Assembly: GCA_016025055.1 (NCBI GenBank)
Contig: CP065590.1
Coordinates: 4,856,727-4,920,726, forward strand
Direction of reading: 5' to 3'
Source: Chryseobacterium indologenes
GTDB taxonomy: Bacteria > Bacteroidota > Bacteroidia > Flavobacteriales > Weeksellaceae
DNA length: 64,000 nucleotides
Notes under the pieces: generated by a model
Seen by the model: only the letters and a program-made list of their open reading frames with translations
Database searches by the model: none
Told to the model about the DNA's origin: nothing
Shown here: positions 42,713-52,148 of the stretch, in pieces
How positions within the stretch are numbered: the first letter of the stretch is position 1
Layout: the number at the start of each line of letters is the position of its first letter
Made by a program: the position numbers and the translations under genes

Positions 42713-45303
42713 TTAATTGTATGTCGCTTGGAATGTCCGTAATTTAGTTTTAAAGCCATTTTTCCAATTAGAATAATCTGTAACATCCTGGTCAATTTCT
42801 GTTTTAGTTGGTAATAGCGGAATTGTTGAAGTCCCTCCATCGTGTTCCGTCACGGAATATTTTCCGAATAAATTTAAAAGAAAGTCAACGTCTGTTTGCT
42901 CTGTGACGATATAGCTTGATAAATTACCCTTTTTTAAATGAATGTTTTTAGAAAACCGCTCGTAAGTTTTATTGGATAAAACTTCCTCAACAGAGCGTTC
43001 CAACAACATCCTAAATCTTTTTCTTGCAGAATCAAGTTTGGTTTCTCGTCCGTGTGCATCAGTTAATGCAAGAGCATCGTGCTCGGATAATATTCTTCGG
43101 ATAGAATCAACTCTTTCTTGTACATTTTTAGCTAAATATGGAATTTCATCTGTAACAATACCACTTACCCCATTGTATTTGTCAATTCCTATTATCGCGC
43201 AATCCACTGACGTGATTGCTTTATGTGTATCTATAAGCAGGCGTAAAAATGATAAATCGTGAGTAAATACAACTATCTGTCGGTTTTGGGAAAGTTGAAC
43301 AATTTTATCTGAAATTTTATCTCTATAATCCATATCTAATGACGTAACAGGGTCATCAAATATGATTGTGTTCAGACGATTGTCTATCGTGCATTCAGCT
43401 AAAAAATTAGACAAGGCAATAAGTTTTTGCTCACCTTCACTTAGAATTGAATTGATTGAATCATTGATACCGTTCAAACCGCATTTTTGAAATGTATTTC
43501 CTTGACTGGTTCTCGTTTTTGAAATCAAAACTTTACTTGCCAAATCACGATTAAAGAAATTAAGATGTGAAATAAACTCTTGGTGTTGCAAACTCACAGC
43601 TTGATTTTCCATTAACTCGCCAATTTTTCGTGAGATTGCAGTAGTCGTAAGTTGCGATTGACAATGACTTATCCAAGATTTGTATTTGTATTCATCGAAA
43701 TATCGAAGAATTGTCGTCTTGTTGTTAAACAAAAATTCTTTAGCAGTTAGCTCACTAAGTTCAGCAACTAAAGCATTTCTATTTTGTACAAGTTGGGTGT
43801 TTTGTGCAATTTGAGAATCAATGTTCGGAATTATATTTGTTATCTCTGGGGTCAGAGATTGTAAATTGATGTTCAATTCACCACCATTTTGTAAAAATGA
43901 GATGATTGAATTTCTGAATGTGGAAACAGAATCAGAAAATTGAGTATAGTTCGTTCTGAAATCTGGTATAAACTGTTCTAATTCTGTCAGGTTTTCAATA
44001 GGCGGGATAACTAATGAATTGTATAAGTTATGTTTTTGTTGGATTGTAAGGTTAATTGCGTTTAATTGCGTTGAAACGTCATTCAAAACGAATTGATTGA
44101 ATGTCGTCAATCTTTGTTGCGCTGCTTCATCAAGTTCCTGTTGGCACAACACGCATTTTTCCAATGAAATTAAAGAGGGAAAAGTTTGACCGTCTGACAG
44201 ATTTGAACTATGAGCATAATTTTTTGCTGCTTCCCACAATGTTCGCCAAGGATTTGTACCAAACCCTTCCAACGAGTTTATATTTTGTAGTTCTGTAGTA
44301 GCAATTTGATACGCTTCGTTTACGCTTTCAAAAGTGGTTCTGTTTGCCCTTACTTCGTTTATTTTTTGTTCGTTGAATAACGATTCTATTTGTTGTAATT
44401 GTTGAATATAGTTACTGATTCGACCTTTTTGACTGTTTAAATTCGTAATATTTTGCTGGGGGTTTTGTGCTGTTATTAAGTTTGTAAGTTCTTGCTTTCT
44501 ATCAATGTTTGTTTGAGTAAATTGGATATATGAATCAACGTTAGCTCGCTGTAAATTTTCTATCGTTCCATACCATTGTCCTGTGGAGGATTGAAGTAAA
44601 TTTTGTGGCAACTCTGGTTTTTGTGTAATGTATGAGGCAACAGACAAACTAAATGCTTGCGAAATACTTCCAAAAGTTGAAACCAGCTTTTCTAAAACAT
44701 CAATTCCAACAGGTTTATATTCTGTAGGATTTTCATTATTGATGTAAATATCTCCACAATCATTGTCAAAAAGAAAAATTGAATTAAGGATAGGGTTACT
44801 CGGACTATTTTCTGTCCAAGAAAAACTAATGTTTGAACCATTGTTTTCTACAACAAAATCAACTTGTTGTTGATTAGAGGATGGATTGAAAACATTCTTT
44901 TTAGTGTAACGCTTGGATTTCGGCTCCAACAAAGCTTTCTCAAAATACGTGAGTAGCTTGATTTCCCCGAACCATTTCCGCCATAAACTACTGTCAAACC
45001 CGTATTGGAAAATTGTAAACCTCCTTGATTGTGTAAGGCACAAATATTAATCGGGTTGTTTAGGCTAATTAGTTTGGGATAACTTCCAATTGTCGCAGTT
45101 GTTGTTGGAATGTGAGTGCTGTCAAGCGGAATAGGGTTTAAAGCTATTGTATTGTCGCCGCATTCTTTTTTCACTAATTGAACAAGTTCATCAATATCGT
45201 TTTGTGTAAGTGTTGTTGATGTAACAAGTCTTCGTAAAGCATCTTGGACAAACGCTTGTCTGCCACCTTGTGACCAGTTTAAAATATCCTGATATATAGA
45301 CAT
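42713..45303 (-). CDS. AAA_13/RloC-like ATPase on the ICE (frame broken by a 1-nt indel)
   Basis: The N-terminal part has Walker A VVYGGNGSGKSSYSRIL. It carries on in a second frame from KNVFNPSSNQQQ. Adding one A to the five-A run (plus-strand T run 44898-44902) yields 864 codons. The middle is a long coiled coil with a CVLC pair (zinc-hook-like). SEGEQKLIALSNFLAEC and IIFDDPVTSLDMDYR are the signature and Walker B, and VVFTHDLSFL the switch. The C terminus has RMLLERSVEEVL and a later EHDGGTS, loosely like the R-x3-E...H nuclease residues. It is AT-rich cargo, probably a toxin-type defence ATPase. Confidence 0.7.
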
Positions 45304-45384
45304 TATTTATATATTTAATTTATGTTGCGTCCCATATTACAGATAGTACATTTATTAACCTGCAAAAATAGTTAAATCACAAAT

Positions 45385-45678
45385 TTAATTATGCTTTGTT
45401 ATTGGGCTTGGCTGTTCATTTTTTACTTCCTCTTGTTGTTGTTTTTCCTTTTTCTCACGGTAGTAAACCCACAGCGATAACAGCCCGAAAATAATCAGTG
45501 CGTAAGCTATCCATTTACCAACCCTTCCAATCAATTTAATGAAAACCGAACTTTCATAAGATGAGAAACCCTCTGCTCCCATAGGGCTGCGCCTGTAAAA
45601 CTTTCTCCGGTTAATCCAGTAACGAAGTCCCAAGCCTGCAACCAAAAATATGATACCTATAACCAATGATGCGACCAT
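45385..45678 (-). CDS. small two-helix membrane protein of the tra cluster
   Basis: The 97-residue protein has two hydrophobic helices (LVIGIIFLVAGLGLRYW and WIAYALIIFGLLSLWVYY) and a Lys/Glu-rich cytosolic tail. It is the last gene of the tra operon, after traQ. No motif suggests a function; similar small membrane proteins are common in this position in Bacteroidetes ICEs. Confidence 0.6.
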   Translation of the reverse strand: MVASLVIGIIFLVAGLGLRYWINRRKFYRRSPMGAEGFSSYESSVFIKLIGRVGKWIAYALIIFGLLSLWVYYREKKEKQQQEEVKNEQPSPITKHN

Positions 45679-45756
45679 AACAAAAACACTTTATTTCCAC
45701 TGTCTGAATTTACGAAAAATATTTGTTTCACCCTGTAAACGACGTGTACATAATGC

Positions 45757-45792
45757 GAAAACGGCTTACCAATCAGATAAGCCGTTTTTATG
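45757..45792. terminator. terminator next to traQ
   Basis: GAAAACGGCTTA / TAAGCCGTTTTT, with T runs for the minus strand, lies just beyond the traQ stop. Confidence 0.65.
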
Positions 45793-45808
45793 AAACGACA
45801 TACTACTT

Positions 45809-46258
45809 TTAATCGCTGCTGTTAAACTGAAAAGTTATCTGCTTTTCATTCCCGAAGCTATCCGAAATCCAAACGTCAAAGGACTGCGATACGGCAGATG
45901 CTGAAGTGTAATACAACCTGAATTGTTCAGTTGGTAACAAATACAAATCGTTCGGCAGATACGGCAATTCATCATAATACCGAAGTGTGCCTTGTCCGTC
46001 AAACTGGAAATAGCGGAGATAGTATTGCGTATTGCTGTAATTACCGCTCCGCTGTATGGTTATGCGTATTTCCACTGTCTGCCCATTGGCAACATCTTTA
46101 GGCACTGGCATTACATTGACCTCGAAAGGAAAATTGTTCTGTATTTCGAGTTCATCATCTTTGCTACAAGATACCAACGTAACCGAAGCTGTGAGGATTG
46201 TCAGGAATACATATAATGGCAGTAATCCTATTCTGAATTTATTGAATATTGCTATCAT
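45809..46258 (-). CDS. traQ: conjugative transposon protein TraQ (DUF3872)
   Basis: The 149-residue protein has a lipoprotein-type signal ending at VSCSKDD, so it should be lipid-anchored in the envelope. The mature domain (EIQNNFPFEVNVMPVPKDVANGQTVEIRITI) is an Ig-like DUF3872 domain. It follows traO in the order found in CTnDOT-type elements. It contributes to the transfer apparatus, with an unknown exact role. Confidence 0.8.
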   Translation of the reverse strand: MIAIFNKFRIGLLPLYVFLTILTASVTLVSCSKDDELEIQNNFPFEVNVMPVPKDVANGQTVEIRITIQRSGNYSNTQYYLRYFQFDGQGTLRYYDELPYLPNDLYLLPTEQFRLYYTSASAVSQSFDVWISDSFGNEKQITFQFNSSD

Positions 46259-46269
46259 TGTTTTACGTT

Positions 46270-46830
46270 TTAAAAGTTAAACTTTAATCCCACACCTGCG
46301 GATGGACGGAACTGTTCCAGATCCGTCCCCCACAAAACTTTTGTACGCCCTTGTAGGACTAATACAAAACGGTCGGACAGGTAGGTTTCAAAAATGAGGC
46401 GACCGCCTGCTCCGTAGATAAAATTATCTTCGCTCAATATTTTCGCACCGTCGTACAGCATCGCTTCGCCCCGGTTGATGGCTTCGTAACCGACCACGCC
46501 CGTTACGGCGAAATTCAGCGTAATGTTCTTACGGGCATCTCCCAACAAAAAGAAGCTGTAACCGCCCTCTGTGGAATAGGTTTCCTGCGGTATGCGCAGG
46601 TCTTTGTAATCGTGGTACTGGTGGGTATATTCCAACGCCCAAAGCTGGTAATTACCATTTTTACCGTTTATGGTCATTGCTGCGCTGATGTAGTAATCAT
46701 TGCCAATCTTATCATTGGACAATACACCTGCACTTATTTCCAATCCCTTCTGCTTCGGCAGCATCCTTTGTGCCTGTGCAGCCGTGATGCCTATCAGGAC
46801 AAACAGCACGGTATAGATACACTTTTTCAT
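46270..46830 (-). CDS. traO: conjugative transposon protein TraO
   Basis: The 186-residue protein has a signal peptide (ending TAAQAQR) and beta-strand-rich sequence ending FRPSAGVGLKFNF, typical of a C-terminal outer-membrane beta-barrel strand. It corresponds to TraO of CTnDOT-type systems and probably forms part of the outer-membrane side of the mating channel. It lies 20 bp after traN. Confidence 0.85.
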   Translation of the reverse strand: MKKCIYTVLFVLIGITAAQAQRMLPKQKGLEISAGVLSNDKIGNDYYISAAMTINGKNGNYQLWALEYTHQYHDYKDLRIPQETYSTEGGYSFFLLGDARKNITLNFAVTGVVGYEAINRGEAMLYDGAKILSEDNFIYGAGGRLIFETYLSDRFVLVLQGRTKVLWGTDLEQFRPSAGVGLKFNF

Positions 46831-46850
46831 ATTCTTGCTTTAAAGGGTTA

Positions 46851-47750
46851 TTAAAATTTTAGGTGCATATCGTCAATCAAACGGGCTTTGATTAGGTCGG
46901 AATTTTCGACCTGCAATGTTTGATGCCTGCCGCCGTTTTTCTCGAAAATCTCAATCAGCAACACCTTATCATCGGCAATGGTAAACTGGTCTAACAGGAA
47001 AACATTTTGTTCGGTCGATTTTCCGGCAATACCGTCCAATGGCTTGTAAGTTCTTAAAGGCGTTAAAGGGCGTTCCTGGACTACGGTGCGTTTGGCTACC
47101 TTTTTATCCACGACTTTGAAATTGATAAAATCAATCTCGAAAGGCACATTGGTACGGTTTCTCAATTCCGTATGGAAATAGTATTTGCCGTTGTGTATGT
47201 AAATCCCTTTCAGGATAAACTGAATGCCGAAACTTTTAGCCCCGATATGCTTTACAATGCGCTTGTCTTTCTTGTAAATGGTTTCCAGTAACAAGCCTGC
47301 CAGTGAGGGCGAATTGTTGCCCAGTTCCTCGAAAAGCACGTCGTTACCGTTGGCTTTATCCACCGCTTTTTGCATTGTGAGCAGGTCGTAGCTCAATGCC
47401 TCCGGGTAGGAGCTGTAATACACGTTGAAGCTGTAAAAACGCCCGTCATTCGTGATAACGGAGAAATTCGTTTCAGGCTCAAAGTCCCTTACTGATGCTT
47501 TTACACGCAAAACGTTTTCGGCATCTTCGGCTTTCCCCGCAATCAGGTATTCGCTGCCCAAATCCACGTAACGAATGGCGGTCGGGAAAATTAGGTGCGA
47601 CGTTTTATCGTAGGTAACTTCCATACGGTACGGTTCTATCTTGCCCAATGCAAGCGGTGTTTTTGCAGTTGCACTATCCTGTGCATAAGTTGTTACGGCA
47701 AAGCCGAGTATCAGAGCAATAGCCCAAAAGGTTTTTAAATGATTTTTCAT
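46851..47750 (-). CDS. traN: conjugative transposon protein TraN
   Basis: The 299-residue protein has a signal peptide (ALILGFAVTTYAQ) and matches TraN, with DKTSHLIFPTAIRYVDLGSEYLIAGKAEDAENVLRVKA as the VirB9-like core strand region. It is probably the periplasmic or outer-membrane core component that pairs with TraM (VirB10-like). It lies between traM and traO. Confidence 0.88.
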   Translation of the reverse strand: MKNHLKTFWAIALILGFAVTTYAQDSATAKTPLALGKIEPYRMEVTYDKTSHLIFPTAIRYVDLGSEYLIAGKAEDAENVLRVKASVRDFEPETNFSVITNDGRFYSFNVYYSSYPEALSYDLLTMQKAVDKANGNDVLFEELGNNSPSLAGLLLETIYKKDKRIVKHIGAKSFGIQFILKGIYIHNGKYYFHTELRNRTNVPFEIDFINFKVVDKKVAKRTVVQERPLTPLRTYKPLDGIAGKSTEQNVFLLDQFTIADDKVLLIEIFEKNGGRHQTLQVENSDLIKARLIDDMHLKF

Positions 47751-47774
47751 TGTTTTATTTATTTGAGTTCAACA

Positions 47775-49115
47775 TTATTTTTTAGATACAAGGAAGACCT
47801 GATAGCCTGCTTTCAGCGTAACCTTTGGCGTTCTTACTTTCTTGGCGAAATAGCCCGAAATACCCTGTACCACGCCACGGCTAAGGTCAGCCGCCACCTG
47901 CTGTCCGGCATTCTGCGTGAGCATTACGCTTGTTCCTCCGGTCTGGCTCATATTGCCCGCCATTTCAGTAAGGGCATTCATTTCCGGCGAATACGGAACG
48001 TACAAACCTTGTTGCCCGTCCAAATCGTAAATGGTAATATCTACCGGGATGATGTTGCCCTCCAGTTCTACGGAGGTAACTTTTAATTGCAACCTGCCAT
48101 TCTGAAATTTTGCATTAGCCGTTACAATCGTTCCTTTGGGGATGGTACGCTGCGGAGTTTTAGCAGGCTCTAACAGGCGTAAACGCACACCTGTTTCGCC
48201 AACTACCGTTTGGGCTTCGTGTACACAGGCTTTGATGCTGTTTTTAGGCTGTACCGCCTGTTCAATTGAACCTGCGGTATAAAACCCACGGTTTTTTGTT
48301 TGGCTCCAATCGGCTGCAAAGGCACTGTCCGACGGTTCACGGTACAAGGCTGATACAATGTTCTTTCTTGTTGGTGTGAACGATACAAATTGCTCTTTTT
48401 GGTTAGCACCCGCAGCCCCAGTAGTTGCACCATTGGCAGGAGCAGCATTTCCGGTATTGGCATTTTGCGGAAGATACTTTGCTGCCATTTCATAGGATTT
48501 CTCCATTAATTTGAGTTGGTCGTCAACGGTGGCCACAGGTGGCACATCTTTTTCCGACAACTTTGCTTTTAGTTCGTCCACTTGCTTACGCAATTCCATT
48601 GTTTCCGAATTGTTGTCCTGATAAAATGAACCCAACGTGCTTTGTGCATTACGGTAACTGTTCAATACAGAATTTCCGTTTCGTCCCGATTTTCTGCCAC
48701 CACCCCCAAAGCCGTTGCTTTCTTCATCTTCTTCAGGTAAACTTTCTTCATTGTCAGCAGATGCAGTATCTTCAGTATTCCAATAATCAGAAAGCGTGGT
48801 CAGTGCATTGCGCTTTTCCTGCTCTTTGCGTTCGAGCATTTCCTGCTCATACGCCTTGCTTTTATCATCGGGCATCCCTGCTCCGGTAGCCTGCGGTACA
48901 GCATCATTCAGCCCGATATTTTCAACTGCCTTTTTATCTTTAGACGGTTTAAATATGAGGTACATACAGCCGAGAAATACCACGCCCATCAAAAGGAAAA
49001 TGATTGGCTTTTTGAGCTTATCCTTATTGCTCTTTTTATTATCCGGCAGATTTGATGCTCCGTTTTGGTCTTCTCCCTCAACGAGAAAGCTGACCCTTTT
49101 TTCATTTTCTTTCAT
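47775..49115 (-). CDS. traM: conjugative transposon protein TraM (VirB10-like)
   Basis: The 446-residue protein has a cytosolic N terminus, one membrane helix (KKPIIFLLMGVVFLGCMYLIF), a long low-complexity region with an Ala/Gly/Asn stretch and a coiled segment, and a C-terminal domain (SIKACVHEAQTVVGETGVRLRLLEP... GTIVTANAKFQNGRLQLKVTS). This fits the VirB10-like core protein that spans the envelope. The gene overlaps traL by 14 bp. Confidence 0.88.
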   Translation of the reverse strand: MKENEKRVSFLVEGEDQNGASNLPDNKKSNKDKLKKPIIFLLMGVVFLGCMYLIFKPSKDKKAVENIGLNDAVPQATGAGMPDDKSKAYEQEMLERKEQEKRNALTTLSDYWNTEDTASADNEESLPEEDEESNGFGGGGRKSGRNGNSVLNSYRNAQSTLGSFYQDNNSETMELRKQVDELKAKLSEKDVPPVATVDDQLKLMEKSYEMAAKYLPQNANTGNAAPANGATTGAAGANQKEQFVSFTPTRKNIVSALYREPSDSAFAADWSQTKNRGFYTAGSIEQAVQPKNSIKACVHEAQTVVGETGVRLRLLEPAKTPQRTIPKGTIVTANAKFQNGRLQLKVTSVELEGNIIPVDITIYDLDGQQGLYVPYSPEMNALTEMAGNMSQTGGTSVMLTQNAGQQVAADLSRGVVQGISGYFAKKVRTPKVTLKAGYQVFLVSKK

Positions 49116-49386
49116 AAATCTGATTTTTTAAAATTGTTGATACACTATCCTGCAACCTTGCAGGGTTTTTACTTTTAAGGACAGGGTTTTCGATATGCTC
49201 TATGACCATACCGTTACCGGACTTTGAGGTATCGTACATCACTTTGCCAATGACCGCTACGGTAAGCAGCAGATAACCCACAAAGAAGTACAGCGTATAT
49301 TGGTGCTGTTTGCGCAAGGGCAACGCCCGCCAACGTTCGTCCAGCTTGTCAAAGTACCTGTCCATATTTGCTCTTAATTTTTTCAT
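49102..49386 (-). CDS. traL: conjugative transposon protein TraL (DUF3989)
   Basis: The 94-residue protein has DRYFDKLDERWRALPLRKQHQYTLYFFVGYLLLTVAVIG with one transmembrane helix, the DUF3989/TraL layout. It is a small inner-membrane component of the mating machinery. It lies between a 142-residue accessory gene and traM, overlapping traM. Confidence 0.82.
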   Translation of the reverse strand: MKKLRANMDRYFDKLDERWRALPLRKQHQYTLYFFVGYLLLTVAVIGKVMYDTSKSGNGMVIEHIENPVLKSKNPARLQDSVSTILKNQIYERK

Positions 49387-49404
49387 AGCCTTACTATTTC
49401 TGTG

Positions 49405-49833
49405 TTACAGCTTGAAACGCTTAGGACTTTTACCCGCCTGTTGCTTCGGCGCATCGTTAACCAGTGCGACCGCTTCCGTTAATTTGGGTGCGGACATTAC
49501 GGACAGGTTTGCCAGTTCCGATTTTTTGAGTAATTGCCCAAAGCCGTCTTTCTTCGCTACCTCCATACGGCTCAATGAGAATTTGCCATTCAGGTACTTT
49601 ACCCACATACTGCATTCTACACGGGGCTTGTCATCGCCCGACCATTGCAGGTAGCCTGTCAGCAGTAAGTCCTGCTTAGGCAAAGTATCTGCCCCTTTTT
49701 GGCAGCTTTCGAGGTATTCGCTGATACTGTCTTTCAGCTTTCCGGCATACGAACCCTGCGTATGGAAATACCCATTATATCCTTTATCGGTAAGGATTTT
49801 TGCGAACGTGCTTAAATCTGATAATGCTTCCAT
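49405..49833 (-). CDS. tra-cluster hypothetical protein between traK and traL
   Basis: The 142-residue soluble protein contains LTDKGYNGYFHTQGSYAGKLKDSISEYLES and LLTGYLQWSGDDKPRVECSMWVKYL. No signal peptide or helix is seen. Its place within the transfer operon suggests a role in conjugation or its regulation. It is not one of the classical CTnDOT Tra letters I can recognise. Confidence 0.6.
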   Translation of the reverse strand: MEALSDLSTFAKILTDKGYNGYFHTQGSYAGKLKDSISEYLESCQKGADTLPKQDLLLTGYLQWSGDDKPRVECSMWVKYLNGKFSLSRMEVAKKDGFGQLLKKSELANLSVMSAPKLTEAVALVNDAPKQQAGKSPKRFKL

Positions 49834-49845
49834 AAGATTGTTTTT

Positions 49846-50469
49846 TTAGCGTTCGATAACCTCTATATCCTTATTTTCCACGACTGCAAATTTTTCAATA
49901 TTGAAGCCCTGCGGATTGTTGTCGGAACGAACGGAGTTGACGAGATAGCAGGAAGTAATCAAGTTGCGCCTGGTTACGTTGCTTGACCGGATAATGAACT
50001 GTTTGGCATAGGTACGCACTGCATACGGGTAGTTGTCGAAGTTGCACACGACACTATCCACCTCTATGCGTTGCTGTACGTTCCCCGAAATGATACGGCT
50101 GTAATAACCCTTTTCCGACAAGTCTTTGTAGTAATCAAAAGCACTTTTATCGGCAAGGTTGAACGCACGTTTCATATTGCTTTCAATAGCGTTCTTGTCG
50201 GGTGCAAGCGTAAAGAACAGTTCGTGAAATCTCCTGACGTGTTCCCTTGCTTCAACCGGGCGGTTGATGCTCGCATCCTGCGACAAGGCAAGCATCAGGG
50301 ATTTGCCGTTATCCAGTACATAGATTTTTTGGCGTTGTTCTTCTGCAAAGCGGTAGGAACGCCATACGGCGTAACCTACCACGCTAATGCAGAGAACCGC
50401 AAACACAATGGCATATAATCTTATCTGCCTAAAGCTGTTTTCGATATTTCTTAGCGTTTTAAATTCCAT
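49846..50469 (-). CDS. traK: conjugative transposon protein TraK (VirB8-like)
   Basis: The 207-residue protein starts MEFKTLRNIENSFRQIRLYAIVFAVLCISVVGYAVW, an N-in single-helix anchor, followed by a periplasmic NTF2-like domain (LDNGKSLMLALSQDASINRPVEAREHVRRFHELFF). This is TraK, thought to be VirB8-like. It lies between traJ and the accessory gene. Confidence 0.88.
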   Translation of the reverse strand: MEFKTLRNIENSFRQIRLYAIVFAVLCISVVGYAVWRSYRFAEEQRQKIYVLDNGKSLMLALSQDASINRPVEAREHVRRFHELFFTLAPDKNAIESNMKRAFNLADKSAFDYYKDLSEKGYYSRIISGNVQQRIEVDSVVCNFDNYPYAVRTYAKQFIIRSSNVTRRNLITSCYLVNSVRSDNNPQGFNIEKFAVVENKDIEVIER

Positions 50470-50488
50470 TTTTTAGAATGATTAATGA

Positions 50489-51484
50489 TTATTTATTCAT
50501 CAGTTTACCGCCGATGTTTCCAACTGTTGAGCCTGCGCCTGCTCCGGCGATGTTTCCGGCTTTCATTGCTGTGGAGTTTACATTGCGGGTAAAGTTTCCT
50601 GCGCCTCCGGCTTGGATTACCCAACCTGTTACTGTCGGGATAGTAAAGTACCCGATGATGCCGATAATCATAAAAATGATGTACACGGTATTGCTCGTAT
50701 CAGGTATATAGGTGGGGTCGGCAAGCATTGCTATATCCCTTTCTAAAATGAGGGATTGTATTCTTGCCAACATTGAGCTGAACAAGTCCGAAACGGGAAG
50801 CCACAGGTAAACGCTGACGTACCTCGTGAGCCATTGCGTGAGCGTGGACTGAAAGCCATCCCATACGGAAATAGCAAAGGCTATTGGTCCGAGTATAGAG
50901 AGGACTATCAAGAAAAACGTTCGTATGGTATCAATGACCAAAGCTGCCGCCTGAAATAGTATTTCCAGTAGATTGCGAAACCAATCCTTTATGGCTTTCT
51001 CTATCTTGTAGGCTTGCCTGTCCATATACATACCCGCCATTGTGCCAATGTCGGAGGGCGACCAACCAAGTTCGTCCAGTTTCTTATCAAACTCTTCGTC
51101 TGATACCATATAGGCGGTTTCGGGGTTCCTTACCATTGCCTCGTATTCCAACTTGTCTTTCTGCTGTTGCAGCTTGTTCAGGTCAAGCACCTGGTCTTCG
51201 AGTATTTGGTGGGTTCCTATCACCACCGGGCTTAGTACCGCATTGATGGTTCCCAATACGATGGTCGGGAAGAACATAATACAAAGCCCCAAAGCGAACG
51301 GGCGCAGCAAAGGGAACATATCAATAGGTTCGGCACGGCTTAAAGCCTGCCAAACCTTTAATGCCACATAGAACAATGCTCCCAATCCCGCCAAACCTTT
51401 AGCGATTGCCGCCATATCGCCTGCAAGCGGCATCATATCATCATAAAGCGACCGCAGGAGTTCGTGAAGATTATCCCATTCCAT
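50489..51484 (-). CDS. traJ: conjugative transposon protein TraJ (VirB6-like)
   Basis: The 331-residue polytopic protein has about six hydrophobic helices, with TIRTFFLIVLSILGPIAFAISVWDGF near the middle and a C-terminal Gly/Ala-rich stretch (AGNIAGAGAGSTVGNIGGKL). It matches TraJ, a VirB6-like inner-membrane channel component. Its start is 4 bp after the traI stop. Confidence 0.88.
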   Translation of the reverse strand: MEWDNLHELLRSLYDDMMPLAGDMAAIAKGLAGLGALFYVALKVWQALSRAEPIDMFPLLRPFALGLCIMFFPTIVLGTINAVLSPVVIGTHQILEDQVLDLNKLQQQKDKLEYEAMVRNPETAYMVSDEEFDKKLDELGWSPSDIGTMAGMYMDRQAYKIEKAIKDWFRNLLEILFQAAALVIDTIRTFFLIVLSILGPIAFAISVWDGFQSTLTQWLTRYVSVYLWLPVSDLFSSMLARIQSLILERDIAMLADPTYIPDTSNTVYIIFMIIGIIGYFTIPTVTGWVIQAGGAGNFTRNVNSTAMKAGNIAGAGAGSTVGNIGGKLMNK

Positions 51485-51487
51485 AGT

Positions 51488-52120
51488 TTACCAGTATTTT
51501 TGGTTAGCAGTTCCGTAGAGTTCAAGCACTCTTTGGGCATCGTTTTTCTTTTTCGCTCTTAGGTAGCTTACAGAAATGTTCTTGTTGGTGTAGTAGCGTA
51601 CAAGACTGTGGTAATCCTTAACCTCTTTGTACACACGGTCAATCACATCCATACGCTCTTTGTCATTCAGCGAAAGGCTTGATGAGGTTATAATCTGCTT
51701 CAATTCTTTCAGCAGTTCGGTACTTTCATTGAGCAGAGCCGAATAACCGTTGCCGATAGCGGTCAGTTCCTGCGGTGTGAAATTTGGATCGTTCATCATC
51801 TTACCGAAATTTTGCACATACATTTCGGAAACATCGCCCACCAACAAAACCGTTTGCTGCACCTTGCGGGCATCTTTCACAAGGTTGTTGATGGCTTTCA
51901 GCTTGTCGTAGTATTCCTTGCCCTGGTCATACACTTTTTTCACTTCGTTAAAGTTTTTTATCACGTTACTCACGGTGGAAGAAGTCTGCACGATTTCGTT
52001 TGCAGAGTTGATAATGCCCGAAGCCAAATTAGCGGGGTCGGTTACAACCCACTGGGCTTTTGCTGACGGTGCTACGGCAAGCATAAGTGCCGTACACACC
52101 AGATACAATACTTTTTTCAT
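51488..52120 (-). CDS. traI: conjugative transposon protein TraI (DUF4141)
   Basis: The 210-residue protein has a signal peptide (MKKVLYLVCTALMLAVAPSAKA) and WVVTDPANLASGIINSANEIVQTSSTVSNVIKNFNEVKKVYDQGKEYYDKL, the DUF4141 (TraI) signature resembling VirB5. It is probably periplasmic, tied to pilus or channel assembly. It lies between traG and traJ. Confidence 0.85.
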   Translation of the reverse strand: MKKVLYLVCTALMLAVAPSAKAQWVVTDPANLASGIINSANEIVQTSSTVSNVIKNFNEVKKVYDQGKEYYDKLKAINNLVKDARKVQQTVLLVGDVSEMYVQNFGKMMNDPNFTPQELTAIGNGYSALLNESTELLKELKQIITSSSLSLNDKERMDVIDRVYKEVKDYHSLVRYYTNKNISVSYLRAKKKNDAQRVLELYGTANQKYW

Positions 52121-52148
52121 TGTTTCTGAATTTTTAAATTGTTAATGA

